This document shows, one piece after another, positions 1-7,596 of a DNA stretch of 11,369 nucleotides. The stretch's first letter is position 1. Every line of letters begins with the position of its first letter. This DNA is from Fidelibacterota bacterium. GTDB taxonomy: Bacteria > Fidelibacterota > Fidelibacteria > Fidelibacterales > Fidelibacteraceae. The stretch is taken from assembly GCA_023134755.1 (NCBI GenBank), contig JAGLUM010000101.1:1-11369 (forward strand), given 5' to 3'. The notes below the pieces were generated by a model. The model was given only the letters and a program-made list of their open reading frames with translations, had not been told where the DNA came from and made no database searches. A program made the position numbers and the translations under genes.

Positions 1-821
1 GGAAAGGAAGGCTTTTTGGGAGATTGATATTCATACTGTCCCTGATGAGATAATATAATATGCTTGATCTTCAGAGCCAGTTCCTCCGGAAAGTCCGGAA
101 TACCCGAAATGGCTTTATCCACCAAATTATATCCTAAAACAACATGGCCCAGAAAATTCCCTTCGTTCGTATATAAATTATTGGGATAACCGCTAAGTTC
201 TTCGAGTTTTCCGATATCATGCAGCAGGATGCCCGCAATAACAAGGTCCTGATCCAGGGCGTATTGCTTTGCGGCCGGTATACCGAGGTTCAGCATATAG
301 GCTAAATGCTCCAGAAAACCACCTATTGTCGTATGATGCAGACGTAAACTGGCAGGATGTTTCATGATTCTGGCCTGATTTTCAATGATTAGCAACTGTA
401 AAAGTGACATTAACCACGGATTATTCACTTTCTTGATAGATTTATCGACAAACTTCCACAATTTGTCCGTATTTTGCTCGGTATGTGGTAAGATCAACTC
501 CCATGAGAAGCCTTTTGACGCGAAATCTTCCTCATTGACTGGGACAATGCGGGTAATGTTCAGCTGGCGTTGTCCGCGGAATTCCTCTACAATGGCGCGT
601 ACACCCACCGGTGAACCGGTATCAATTATGGGTTCGATGTCACCCGCATGCTCCCATATTTTCCCAATTATAGTCCCTGAACGGTCCGATAAAATGATGT
701 CTAAATACGGCTTCCCATCTCGTGTTAAACGCAGATGTTTCTCTTTTAAAAGCAGATAGGCGCGTACTTCATCATTCGCTTTGAATGTGCGTATGGTTGA
801 TAATGGTATATTGCGTTTCAT
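1..821 (-). CDS. yhaM: YhaM-family 3'-5' exoribonuclease (OB-fold + HD domain), partial at left edge
   Basis: Reading the minus strand from the ATG at 821 gives 273 open codons with no stop before the window edge. The family is usually a little over 310 residues, so roughly 40 C-terminal residues are missing. Residues about 10-95 look like an OB-fold nucleic-acid-binding domain (TRDGKPYLDIILSDRSGTI, then the GSPVGVRAIVEEFRGQRQLNI strand pair, residues 69-89, abbreviated here by its ends). Residues about 140-273 are an HD metal-dependent phosphohydrolase domain: HH at 162-163, GGFLEH 167-172, GILLHDIGK 197-205 (the HD pair is 201-202), GHVVLGYNLV 225-234 and ILSHQGQYEY 256-265. This order is that of YhaM/CMP-binding-factor-1 proteins, cytoplasmic exonucleases that trim RNA (and some ssDNA) from the 3' end. 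One oddity is HQG at 259-261, where I recall the family usually having HHG. The start is supported by AGGGGGTG just upstream. It is divergent from the surface-protein run and probably unrelated to it. Family assignment is fairly sure; the symbol is at family level. Confidence 0.87.
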   Translation of the reverse strand, partial: MKRNIPLSTIRTFKANDEVRAYLLLKEKHLRLTRDGKPYLDIILSDRSGTIIGKIWEHAGDIEPIIDTGSPVGVRAIVEEFRGQRQLNITRIVPVNEEDFASKGFSWELILPHTEQNTDKLWKFVDKSIKKVNNPWLMSLLQLLIIENQARIMKHPASLRLHHTTIGGFLEHLAYMLNLGIPAAKQYALDQDLVIAGILLHDIGKLEELSGYPNNLYTNEGNFLGHVVLGYNLVDKAISGIPDFPEELALKIKHIILSHQGQYEYQSPKKPSF

Positions 822-939
822 ATTCACCCCCTATAATAATAATGCGTAATGTATAAAAAAACCTTTGGATTTTAAAGAAACTATTTTATTTTCCATCCGG
901 AAACTAAGCACAACAAAAAGATAAAATAGGAAAGATAGT
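822..939. promoter_or_regulatory. divergent intergenic region with start signals for both flanking genes
   Basis: This 118-base AT-rich spacer lies between two genes transcribed away from each other, so it must hold a promoter for each unless one is internal to a neighbour. On the minus strand the exonuclease start is preceded by AGGGGGTG; on the plus strand the receptor start is preceded by AGGAAAG at 928-934 with a 5-base spacer. A plus-strand candidate in the Bacteroidota style is TTTG at 864-867, 19 bases, then TATTTTCC at 887-894, matching four of the six fixed bases of TAnnTTTG. That match is weak and could be chance in AT-rich DNA. I see no convincing minus-strand promoter boxes. Confidence 0.4.
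881..929 (+). repeat. inverted repeat in the receptor leader, overlapping its ribosome-binding site
   Basis: CTATTTTAT at 881-889 is perfectly complementary to ATAAAATAG at 921-929. The helix can extend inwards by one T-G wobble and two A-T pairs (890-892 with 918-920). Between the arms a second small hairpin, TTTCC (890-894) with GGAAA (899-903), competes with that extension. The right arm covers the first two bases of the AGGAAAG ribosome-binding site of the receptor gene. If both arms are transcribed, the fold could reduce translation initiation. If the candidate promoter at 864-894 is the real one, the left arm would lie in the promoter and the repeat would have no RNA role. All pairs in the 9-bp arms but one per arm end are A-T, so stability is modest. 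Confidence 0.35.
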
Positions 940-3723
940 ATGAAAGCAATTACTATTAAAAGTTTCGTATTCATTATGATGATTACTGCTTTGAGTATTT
1001 CCTTCGTTTTTGCGGGTACTACTGGAAAGATTTCCGGGCGTATAATAGATCAGGCAACCGGGGAAGCCTTGCCTGGATGTAACATTATGCTTGAGGGAAC
1101 TATTTATGGCGCAGCATCGGACATTGATGGAAATTACTTTATACTGAATATTCCTCCCGAAACCTATAGCTTGCAATTTTTGATGATCGGCTACGGAAAG
1201 CTAAAAATTACCGATGTAGAAGTAAAGGTTGACTTTACCACAAATGTGGATGCGGCATTAATTGTGGAAGCATTGCAGGCAGGAGAAGTAACCGTTGTTG
1301 CAGAGCGTCCGATGATTCAAAAAGACCTGACATCCAGCACTTCTATAGTGAGCGCAAAAGAATTGGCATCCTTACCGGTAACCGAAGTGAGTGATGTACT
1401 TGCGATGCAGGCGGGTTATGTGGACGGCAGCCTCCGTGGCGGCCGCCGCGGTGAGGTAATGTATATGATCGATGGTGTTCCAATGACGGATTCTTATGAC
1501 CGTGCTTCAACTGTCGATATAAACACCTCAATGGTCCAGGAACTTCAGGTGATCTCCGGAGCATTTAATGCTGAATACGGACAGGCAATGTCCGGTATCG
1601 TCAACATTACAACCAAGCAGGGGAGTGATGATTTCGGGGGACATGTCGAAACCTATTTTGGGGACCACATCTCTACGCACAGCAATATTTTTCCGCGTGT
1701 TAACCGTGTTGAACCCTTTTCTATAAATAATATTGAATTTGGTGTTCATGGACCAATTATCAAAAATAAACTCTATTATTATTTAAATGTCCGTCATATT
1801 TATTACGATGGTCACAATAAAGGACAGGAACGTTATACACCTATTGCTTACACAGAAGAAACCGCGTTCAATGAGGTATCTTTGATCGACTCCGCTACGA
1901 TGCTGGGTTCCGGCGACTGGGTTGATATGGGTTGGAACCGAAAAAATTATCTTCAGGGACAGCTGATCTACCGTATCAACGATAAATCCCGGATTTCTTA
2001 TAATATGATCTATGATAACCGCAGATATCAGGATTTTGATCGTTCATGGATGTACAATCCTCAAGGACTGGCATTAAATGATATGATCGGTCAGACCCAT
2101 ATTGTAAAATTTCAGCAGCAGTTATCACAAAGTACCTTTTATGATCTGGCATATTCATACGGAAATCGAGAGTATAAACACTATTATGATCATTTTGAAC
2201 TAACGGATGCCGATACCAACTTACTGGTGCATCAGGATTTTCAAACCACTCTCCCGTACCAGTTCCATGTTGGCGGTACGCAAAACAGCTGGTACTCCAG
2301 GAACAGCGGATATCATCTTGGTAAATTTACTTTAACGTCCCAGCTAAATCAGGTTCACCAACTAAAAATGGGTGCTGAATTTAAGCAAAACAATGTAGAA
2401 TGGGAATCCTGGGAATACCGACCGGCAGCGAATGAAGAATCTTTTAATGTGGAAACACCTTACATTACACCGACGCATTTAGCGGATACCACGGTGTATT
2501 CCAGCTCTTTTTCTGTCAATCCGGTTGAATTTTCTGCTTTTATTCAAGATAAAATTGAATTAAAGGACTTTATTGTTAATGTGGGTGTCCGAATTGATTA
2601 TTTTAATCCGGATTATGTTGTTCTGGTTGATCAGTCTGATCCGGATATTTACAATCCTATCAAACCCACGAATCGTTTTAATGATATAAACGGCAACGGA
2701 ATTCAGGATGCCGGAGAAGCTTCAAAGAGCATTGACGATCGCCGGGAATACTGGTATGTGGATGCCAGTCCGAAGGTGGCAGTTAGTCCGCGCCTCGGCT
2801 TTTCTTTCCCCATTAGCGACGAAGGAGTGTTCCATTTTAGTTACGGACATTTTTTTCAAACACCGAATTATACCTATTTATATACAAACCCGAATTTTCA
2901 ACTTGGCAGCGGTACCGGCCATCAGGGGACTATCGGGAATGCGAATATGGAACCGGAAAAAACCATTGTGGGAGAAATTGGACTGCAGCAACAGCTCAAC
3001 AGTAATCTTTCCGCAGATGTTACCATTTATCTAAAGGATGTTCGGGATTTGACCGGTACTCGTTCGGATGTGATCGAGGTCTTCGGCGGTTCAAAATACT
3101 ATTCCAGAATTGTCAACAGTGATTTTGCGGTAATTAAAGGTATTACTGTATCTTTAAATCAACGTGATCCCAGCGGCTTATATGTCGGTGCAGATTATAC
3201 CTTCCAGATGGCTGAAGGAACGGCATCAGATCCCTATGCTTATATGAATGCCATTTCCGGCGGTTCGCAACCGGAAGTCCAGCTCCTGTCACTGGCATGG
3301 GATCAGCGACATACCGTAAATGTTATCGGTGGTTATAATACGGCTTTCTGGGGTGTTAATGCGGTAGCCAATTATGGCAGTGGACTTCCTTACACACCGC
3401 GGGCCAGTGAAGACATTACCTCTCTGCTGGAAAATGCAGAGAGCAAACCGTCTACATTCAATGTAGATGTTCGGGGATTTTACCGTGTACGGATCGCCGG
3501 GTTAAAACCGGAATTTTTTATTCGTATAACAAATTTATTAGATAAATTAAATGAAACAGGTGTGTTCAATGATACCGGACGCGCAGGATTTACGGGTGAG
3601 CAGGAACGGATTGAAGCCTTGAATGTGGCGACTCCTGTCAATACCATTGAAGAATATTTTATTATACCCTACCATTACTCTGAACCAAGACGCATTGAAA
3701 TCGGTATGAGGATAGATCTATGA
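940..3723 (+). CDS. TonB-dependent outer-membrane receptor with carboxypeptidase-regulatory-like N-domain
   Basis: This is an outer-membrane 22-strand-type barrel that would import a ligand using TonB/ExbBD energy; the ligand cannot be told from sequence. Residues 1-25 form a signal peptide (hydrophobic run ending SFVFA, cleavage before G26). Residues about 29-108 are a CarboxypepD_reg-like beta-sandwich (GKISGRIIDQATGEALPGC, then SDIDGNY at 60-66), as in SusC-type and related FCB receptors. EVTVVAERP at 116-124 resembles a TonB box. The plug covers about 125-235, with SLRGGRRGEVMYMIDGVPM at 164-182 and FNAEYGQAMSGIVNITTKQG (abbreviated region 208-227). The rest is a beta-rich barrel ending YSEPRRIEIGMRIDL; the last residue is Leu rather than the common Phe. 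A calcium-loop-like insert, DINGNGIQDAGE, sits at 582-593 in what should be a surface loop. The start has AGGAAAG 5 bases upstream. The stop overlaps the next start in ATGA, so the pair is very probably translationally coupled. No SusD gene follows. Confidence 0.93.
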   Translation: MKAITIKSFVFIMMITALSISFVFAGTTGKISGRIIDQATGEALPGCNIMLEGTIYGAASDIDGNYFILNIPPETYSLQFLMIGYGKLKITDVEVKVDFTTNVDAALIVEALQAGEVTVVAERPMIQKDLTSSTSIVSAKELASLPVTEVSDVLAMQAGYVDGSLRGGRRGEVMYMIDGVPMTDSYDRASTVDINTSMVQELQVISGAFNAEYGQAMSGIVNITTKQGSDDFGGHVETYFGDHISTHSNIFPRVNRVEPFSINNIEFGVHGPIIKNKLYYYLNVRHIYYDGHNKGQERYTPIAYTEETAFNEVSLIDSATMLGSGDWVDMGWNRKNYLQGQLIYRINDKSRISYNMIYDNRRYQDFDRSWMYNPQGLALNDMIGQTHIVKFQQQLSQSTFYDLAYSYGNREYKHYYDHFELTDADTNLLVHQDFQTTLPYQFHVGGTQNSWYSRNSGYHLGKFTLTSQLNQVHQLKMGAEFKQNNVEWESWEYRPAANEESFNVETPYITPTHLADTTVYSSSFSVNPVEFSAFIQDKIELKDFIVNVGVRIDYFNPDYVVLVDQSDPDIYNPIKPTNRFNDINGNGIQDAGEASKSIDDRREYWYVDASPKVAVSPRLGFSFPISDEGVFHFSYGHFFQTPNYTYLYTNPNFQLGSGTGHQGTIGNANMEPEKTIVGEIGLQQQLNSNLSADVTIYLKDVRDLTGTRSDVIEVFGGSKYYSRIVNSDFAVIKGITVSLNQRDPSGLYVGADYTFQMAEGTASDPYAYMNAISGGSQPEVQLLSLAWDQRHTVNVIGGYNTAFWGVNAVANYGSGLPYTPRASEDITSLLENAESKPSTFNVDVRGFYRVRIAGLKPEFFIRITNLLDKLNETGVFNDTGRAGFTGEQERIEALNVATPVNTIEEYFIIPYHYSEPRRIEIGMRIDL

Positions 3724-6700
3724 AAATAATACAAAAAATAATGATATGTCTTTTTATCACTGCTGTGGCCTTTGCCCAAAGCGGTCCGGAATACCGCCGT
3801 TCTGCTGTGCATAACGCGAACTTGGTTCGTACCGTTTTCGGGAACTGGGGCGTTGTCGGGCAGCCGATCGGAAAAGGTCCGCGCGGTGCCTGGCTCTATG
3901 ATACCAACGGCTATATCGGAGATATCAGCCCCATGGTCGGTGCCGAAGTAACTTATTACGATAGTGAACTGGATTCCATGCTAACATTCCACAATGTTGT
4001 GGTGTGTCCTGTTGAACGTCCTTATACTCAGGTAGAGGCATCAAATTCAGGAAAATTATGGACTTTTGAACCTGTCGGCGGTTATATCAATGCAAATCAG
4101 ACCCGTATTGCAATGAGCACGAATCCGAATTCCTGGCCGCCATCATGGCCTGATAAAATGGATGAGGAAGATCCGGGCTGGAGCGATTCCTGGAACGGCT
4201 ACTTTGGGAGAAATGTGTTTTCTGCCGATCAGGAAAGTTTTTATGTCATGGATGATAATAATGATGAAGAATATAATTACCGCTCTAACACAGCCGGGCG
4301 TATTACCGGATTCCCGGGTTATGCATTTAAACCGGATGCCAATGACCTGAGCCGTAACGGACTCGGACTTGAAGTTAAGGTCCGCGGAATGCAATGGCAG
4401 CAATTCCTGGCCGCGGATGTGATCTTTTGGCTGTATGAAGTGACTAATACATCAACAACAGATTACAGTAAAGTTGCTTTTGGTATGGTCTGCGGTACTT
4501 ATCTTGGTGTGACAAGTACCGAAAATTACGGTGAATACGATGATGACTGGTCCTTTTTCGATGTTGAAAATGATATTACTTACACCGGTGACTTTGATGA
4601 TAACTGCAACCGTAATCCGAAATGGAAGGGATCTGTCGGACTTGTTGGCTACGCGTTCCTGGAAAGTCCGGGCAACCCATATGATGGAATTGATAACGAC
4701 AGAGATAACGACGTAGAAACCTATCCACATCTAAGCTTTACCGCGCCCTTATTTACCGAAACGGATTTTGATACTATTATCTATGATATTGGTGATGAGG
4801 TTGTAGTTATTGACCAGGATTATAACCGCTCGACCGTAACCATTACTACAAATCCGCAGGTCGTTACTACCCGCGGGATGACTGTTACTATTATCCCGGG
4901 TGAGACAAAATTTATTGAAGGCAATACCGTTGATCAATTTTATAATATTAATCCGAATGCGTATGACGGTATCGATAATGATCTGGATGGATTAATCGAT
5001 GAAAATTATACTTACCACTACCGCCAGATCCGGATGAAACAGGAAGCTGATAAATACGATATCGATCATGATGGTGACCGTGAAGAAATTATTAATGTTA
5101 TTCTTTATGATAAGCTCAGCCCGGTTTCCTACATTGATTATATTTCGGGTCTTGGAATGAACGATCCGATGATAGACGAAAAACGGTCAGATGGTATTGA
5201 TAATGACGGAGACTGGGATCCAGATTTTGATGATGTAGGCGCAGACGGAAAAGATAATACGAACGATTTCGGAGAAGGAGATGGTTTCCCCACCGCCGGT
5301 GAACCGAATTTCGACAGGACTGATGTGGATGAATCGGATCAGATCGGACTAAGTAGTTTTAACTATTTTACTCCCTCAAACGAATATCCAATGAATGATG
5401 ATGATCTGCTCTGGGACTGGATGAAACCCGGTTATTTTGATATGCCGACCAATATTCAGAACGGGAAACCTGTTGCCGGTGAAGACGGTGACTTTGTTTA
5501 CGGATCCGGGTATTTTCCGTTGCCCAAAGGTGAAACTCGGCGCTTTTCTCTGGCTTTGGTTTACGGACACGATATAGATGATCTGTATAAAAACCGCCAA
5601 ACTGTACAAAAAATATATGATAGTGACTATCGTTTTCCGTCAGCACCAAATAAACCGACCTTAACAGTCGTGCCCGGGGACGGGAAAGTGACTTTGTACT
5701 GGGATCGTGAAGCGGAAAAATCTATCGATCCGGTGACTAAGGAAAATGATTTTGAAGGCTATAAAATATATAAAGCTACCGATCCGGATTTTAATGAGCT
5801 GTATACGGTCACCAATGCGAACGGCGTGGTTACCGGATATAAATGTCTGAAACAATATGATATTGTCAATGATATCGAAGGCATGTTTGAAGCCGGATCC
5901 GAACTGTATCAGGAAGCCGACGGATTTACGGTTAATCTTGGTAGTAATACCGGCCTGCAGCATTCCTATGTGGATAATGATGTCGTGAACGGGAAACAGT
6001 ACTTTTATGCTGTTGTTGCTTACGATCGCGGGGATGCAAATGCGGATATATATCCGTCTGAAAATACCAAGTTTATCTCGGTGCAGCCTGACGGTAATAT
6101 CATTACAGATATTAATACTGCTGTCGTACGACCGCAGCCACGGGTGGCAGGGTACGATCTGCTAAATGAAAGTTCTACGCTCTTTCACGATGAAGGTCCC
6201 GCGACCGGAGATATTTCCTACATGATCTTGGATGAAACACAGTTAACCGGTCATACCTACCGGGTAACATTTAACGATACAAAATACGATAGTATAGACA
6301 ATAACGGGAATGATGCTCTGGATTTTGAAGATCCGGAAGAATACACCCCGTATACAACAACCTACACTATTATGGATATTACCGGGCACACAGCATTAAT
6401 TGAAATTGATACATCCTTTATTTCTCTTGGAAAGAAACATATTATTCGCGCTAGCATATTGATAGCTGAAGAGGATTATCCCAATGATTATATTGACCTG
6501 ACGGAATTTGTTATTGATACCATACGCGGCAGAATAAAATTGGCTGATGACAGTGTCTATGAGCCAGGATCTTATATCCTGAACTTTCAGTATTATCCGG
6601 TTCATGAAAGTCCGAATATCTATGCGTCTCCCTTTACGAATGAAACAAAGGATTCTGATATATTTGATGGCATTCAGTTAGTATTTGATAACGACTGGAC

Positions 6701-7577
6701 AGTGAAAAAAGATGAAGATGCCACATTTTGGAACAATTCGGATGACCGGATAATGGACTTCTCAATGCGGGCATTTACGTCTTCCTTTGGTGATAAAATT
6801 CTGACCGGTATTCCGTATCCCGCAAATTATGAATTACGCTTTACCGATTCCACTGTCGTTGGATATGAGACCTCCGAAGACCTTATTAGCAGTATCTATT
6901 CGAGTCTTCCTTCTTTTCTGAGGCCCAAGGCGGTAAAGACCAATTTTTACCTGTATAATCTAACTGATTCCCATATCGTCCCCTTTATTTTCGCCGGAGG
7001 TATAAAGAATGATGCCGATATCTATGAATTGTCAAACGGCGCCATGTTGAGCACTTTTTTCTATTTACCCGGTGATACCGATTCATCCGATGCATACTAT
7101 TCTTGGGTTATTAATTTCAGAGATCAGACAGCAATACGCCCTCGCTTTGCTGCCGGGGATATTCTGACAATAGTTACAGAAAAACCATTCCGGAAAGGTG
7201 ATGTCTTTGAATTTACCACTGAAGCTCCCGTAGTTGATGTCACATTAGCCGCTGAATCGCTGGATGATATACAGGTTGTTCCCAACCCTTACATTGTTGC
7301 AAATAATATGGAAGCGCCACTGCCGCCGGCTGTGACTTCCGGACGCGGCGAGCGCCGTATCGAATTCCGGAAACTGCCAAGCGACGCAAAAGTATATATT
7401 TTTACTTCTTCGGGTGCTTTGGTTAAAACCCTCAACCATGGCGGTGACATTCATAATGGAACCTTAGCCTGGGATTTAAAATCCAGTGAAAATCTTGATG
7501 TGGCATTTGGCGTATATTTTTATGTCATAGAATCAAGTGTTGGAAAGAAATCCGGGAAACTAGGTGTGATCAAATAA
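3720..7577 (+). CDS. large secreted modular protein with DGIDND-type acidic repeats, fibronectin III-like domain and C-terminal sorting-like domain
   Basis: Function is unknown. Residues 1-19 are a signal peptide (ending AVAFA before Q20); there is no lipobox Cys, so it is not a SusD-like lipoprotein. After a conserved-looking N-terminus (VRTVFGNWGVVGQPIGKGPR, start near residue 37) comes a long beta-rich region with acidic Asp/Asn motifs: YDGIDNDRDND 321-331, YDGIDNDLDGLIDE 415-428, YDIDHDGDREE 446-456, SDGIDNDGDWD 490-500 and a degenerate YDSIDNNGND near 856-865. These resemble thrombospondin-type-3 or dockerin calcium loops. GEPNFDRTDVDESDQIG at 527-543 is a motif I remember from unnamed Ignavibacteria/Calditrichota proteins of the same layout. 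Residues about 640-790 look like a fibronectin type III domain (VPGDGKVTLYWD; FEGYKIYKATDPDF; KQYFYAVVAYDRG). Residues about 1183-1285 form a FlgD-Ig or T9SS-sorting-like module: VVPNPY at 1186-1191, then VYIFTSSGALVKTL, and GVYFYVIE with a KSGKLGVIK end. It is coupled to the receptor by ATGA and followed 19 bases later by a PorV-like gene, suggesting a surface partner of the receptor exported by T9SS or a related route. Confidence 0.85.
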   Translation: MKIIQKIMICLFITAVAFAQSGPEYRRSAVHNANLVRTVFGNWGVVGQPIGKGPRGAWLYDTNGYIGDISPMVGAEVTYYDSELDSMLTFHNVVVCPVERPYTQVEASNSGKLWTFEPVGGYINANQTRIAMSTNPNSWPPSWPDKMDEEDPGWSDSWNGYFGRNVFSADQESFYVMDDNNDEEYNYRSNTAGRITGFPGYAFKPDANDLSRNGLGLEVKVRGMQWQQFLAADVIFWLYEVTNTSTTDYSKVAFGMVCGTYLGVTSTENYGEYDDDWSFFDVENDITYTGDFDDNCNRNPKWKGSVGLVGYAFLESPGNPYDGIDNDRDNDVETYPHLSFTAPLFTETDFDTIIYDIGDEVVVIDQDYNRSTVTITTNPQVVTTRGMTVTIIPGETKFIEGNTVDQFYNINPNAYDGIDNDLDGLIDENYTYHYRQIRMKQEADKYDIDHDGDREEIINVILYDKLSPVSYIDYISGLGMNDPMIDEKRSDGIDNDGDWDPDFDDVGADGKDNTNDFGEGDGFPTAGEPNFDRTDVDESDQIGLSSFNYFTPSNEYPMNDDDLLWDWMKPGYFDMPTNIQNGKPVAGEDGDFVYGSGYFPLPKGETRRFSLALVYGHDIDDLYKNRQTVQKIYDSDYRFPSAPNKPTLTVVPGDGKVTLYWDREAEKSIDPVTKENDFEGYKIYKATDPDFNELYTVTNANGVVTGYKCLKQYDIVNDIEGMFEAGSELYQEADGFTVNLGSNTGLQHSYVDNDVVNGKQYFYAVVAYDRGDANADIYPSENTKFISVQPDGNIITDINTAVVRPQPRVAGYDLLNESSTLFHDEGPATGDISYMILDETQLTGHTYRVTFNDTKYDSIDNNGNDALDFEDPEEYTPYTTTYTIMDITGHTALIEIDTSFISLGKKHIIRASILIAEEDYPNDYIDLTEFVIDTIRGRIKLADDSVYEPGSYILNFQYYPVHESPNIYASPFTNETKDSDIFDGIQLVFDNDWTVKKDEDATFWNNSDDRIMDFSMRAFTSSFGDKILTGIPYPANYELRFTDSTVVGYETSEDLISSIYSSLPSFLRPKAVKTNFYLYNLTDSHIVPFIFAGGIKNDADIYELSNGAMLSTFFYLPGDTDSSDAYYSWVINFRDQTAIRPRFAAGDILTIVTEKPFRKGDVFEFTTEAPVVDVTLAAESLDDIQVVPNPYIVANNMEAPLPPAVTSGRGERRIEFRKLPSDAKVYIFTSSGALVKTLNHGGDIHNGTLAWDLKSSENLDVAFGVYFYVIESSVGKKSGKLGVIK

Positions 7578-7596
7578 TTAGGAACAGGATAATACA

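Noticed and set aside
385..759. Plus-strand 124-codon open frame
   Set aside because: It lies entirely antisense to the exonuclease gene, whose OB-fold and HD motifs are clear in the other strand; the predicted product has no recognisable domain and no ribosome-binding site.
2708..3034. Internal 108-codon plus-strand frame within the receptor gene
   Set aside because: It is in another frame of a well-supported gene and has no signature of its own; likewise the other short frames inside the large genes, on both strands.
3720..7577. SusD-like lipoprotein partner of the receptor
   Set aside because: The position fits but the signal peptide has no lipobox cysteine, the protein is more than twice SusD length, and it shows fibronectin and sorting-like modules rather than helical TPR-type sequence.
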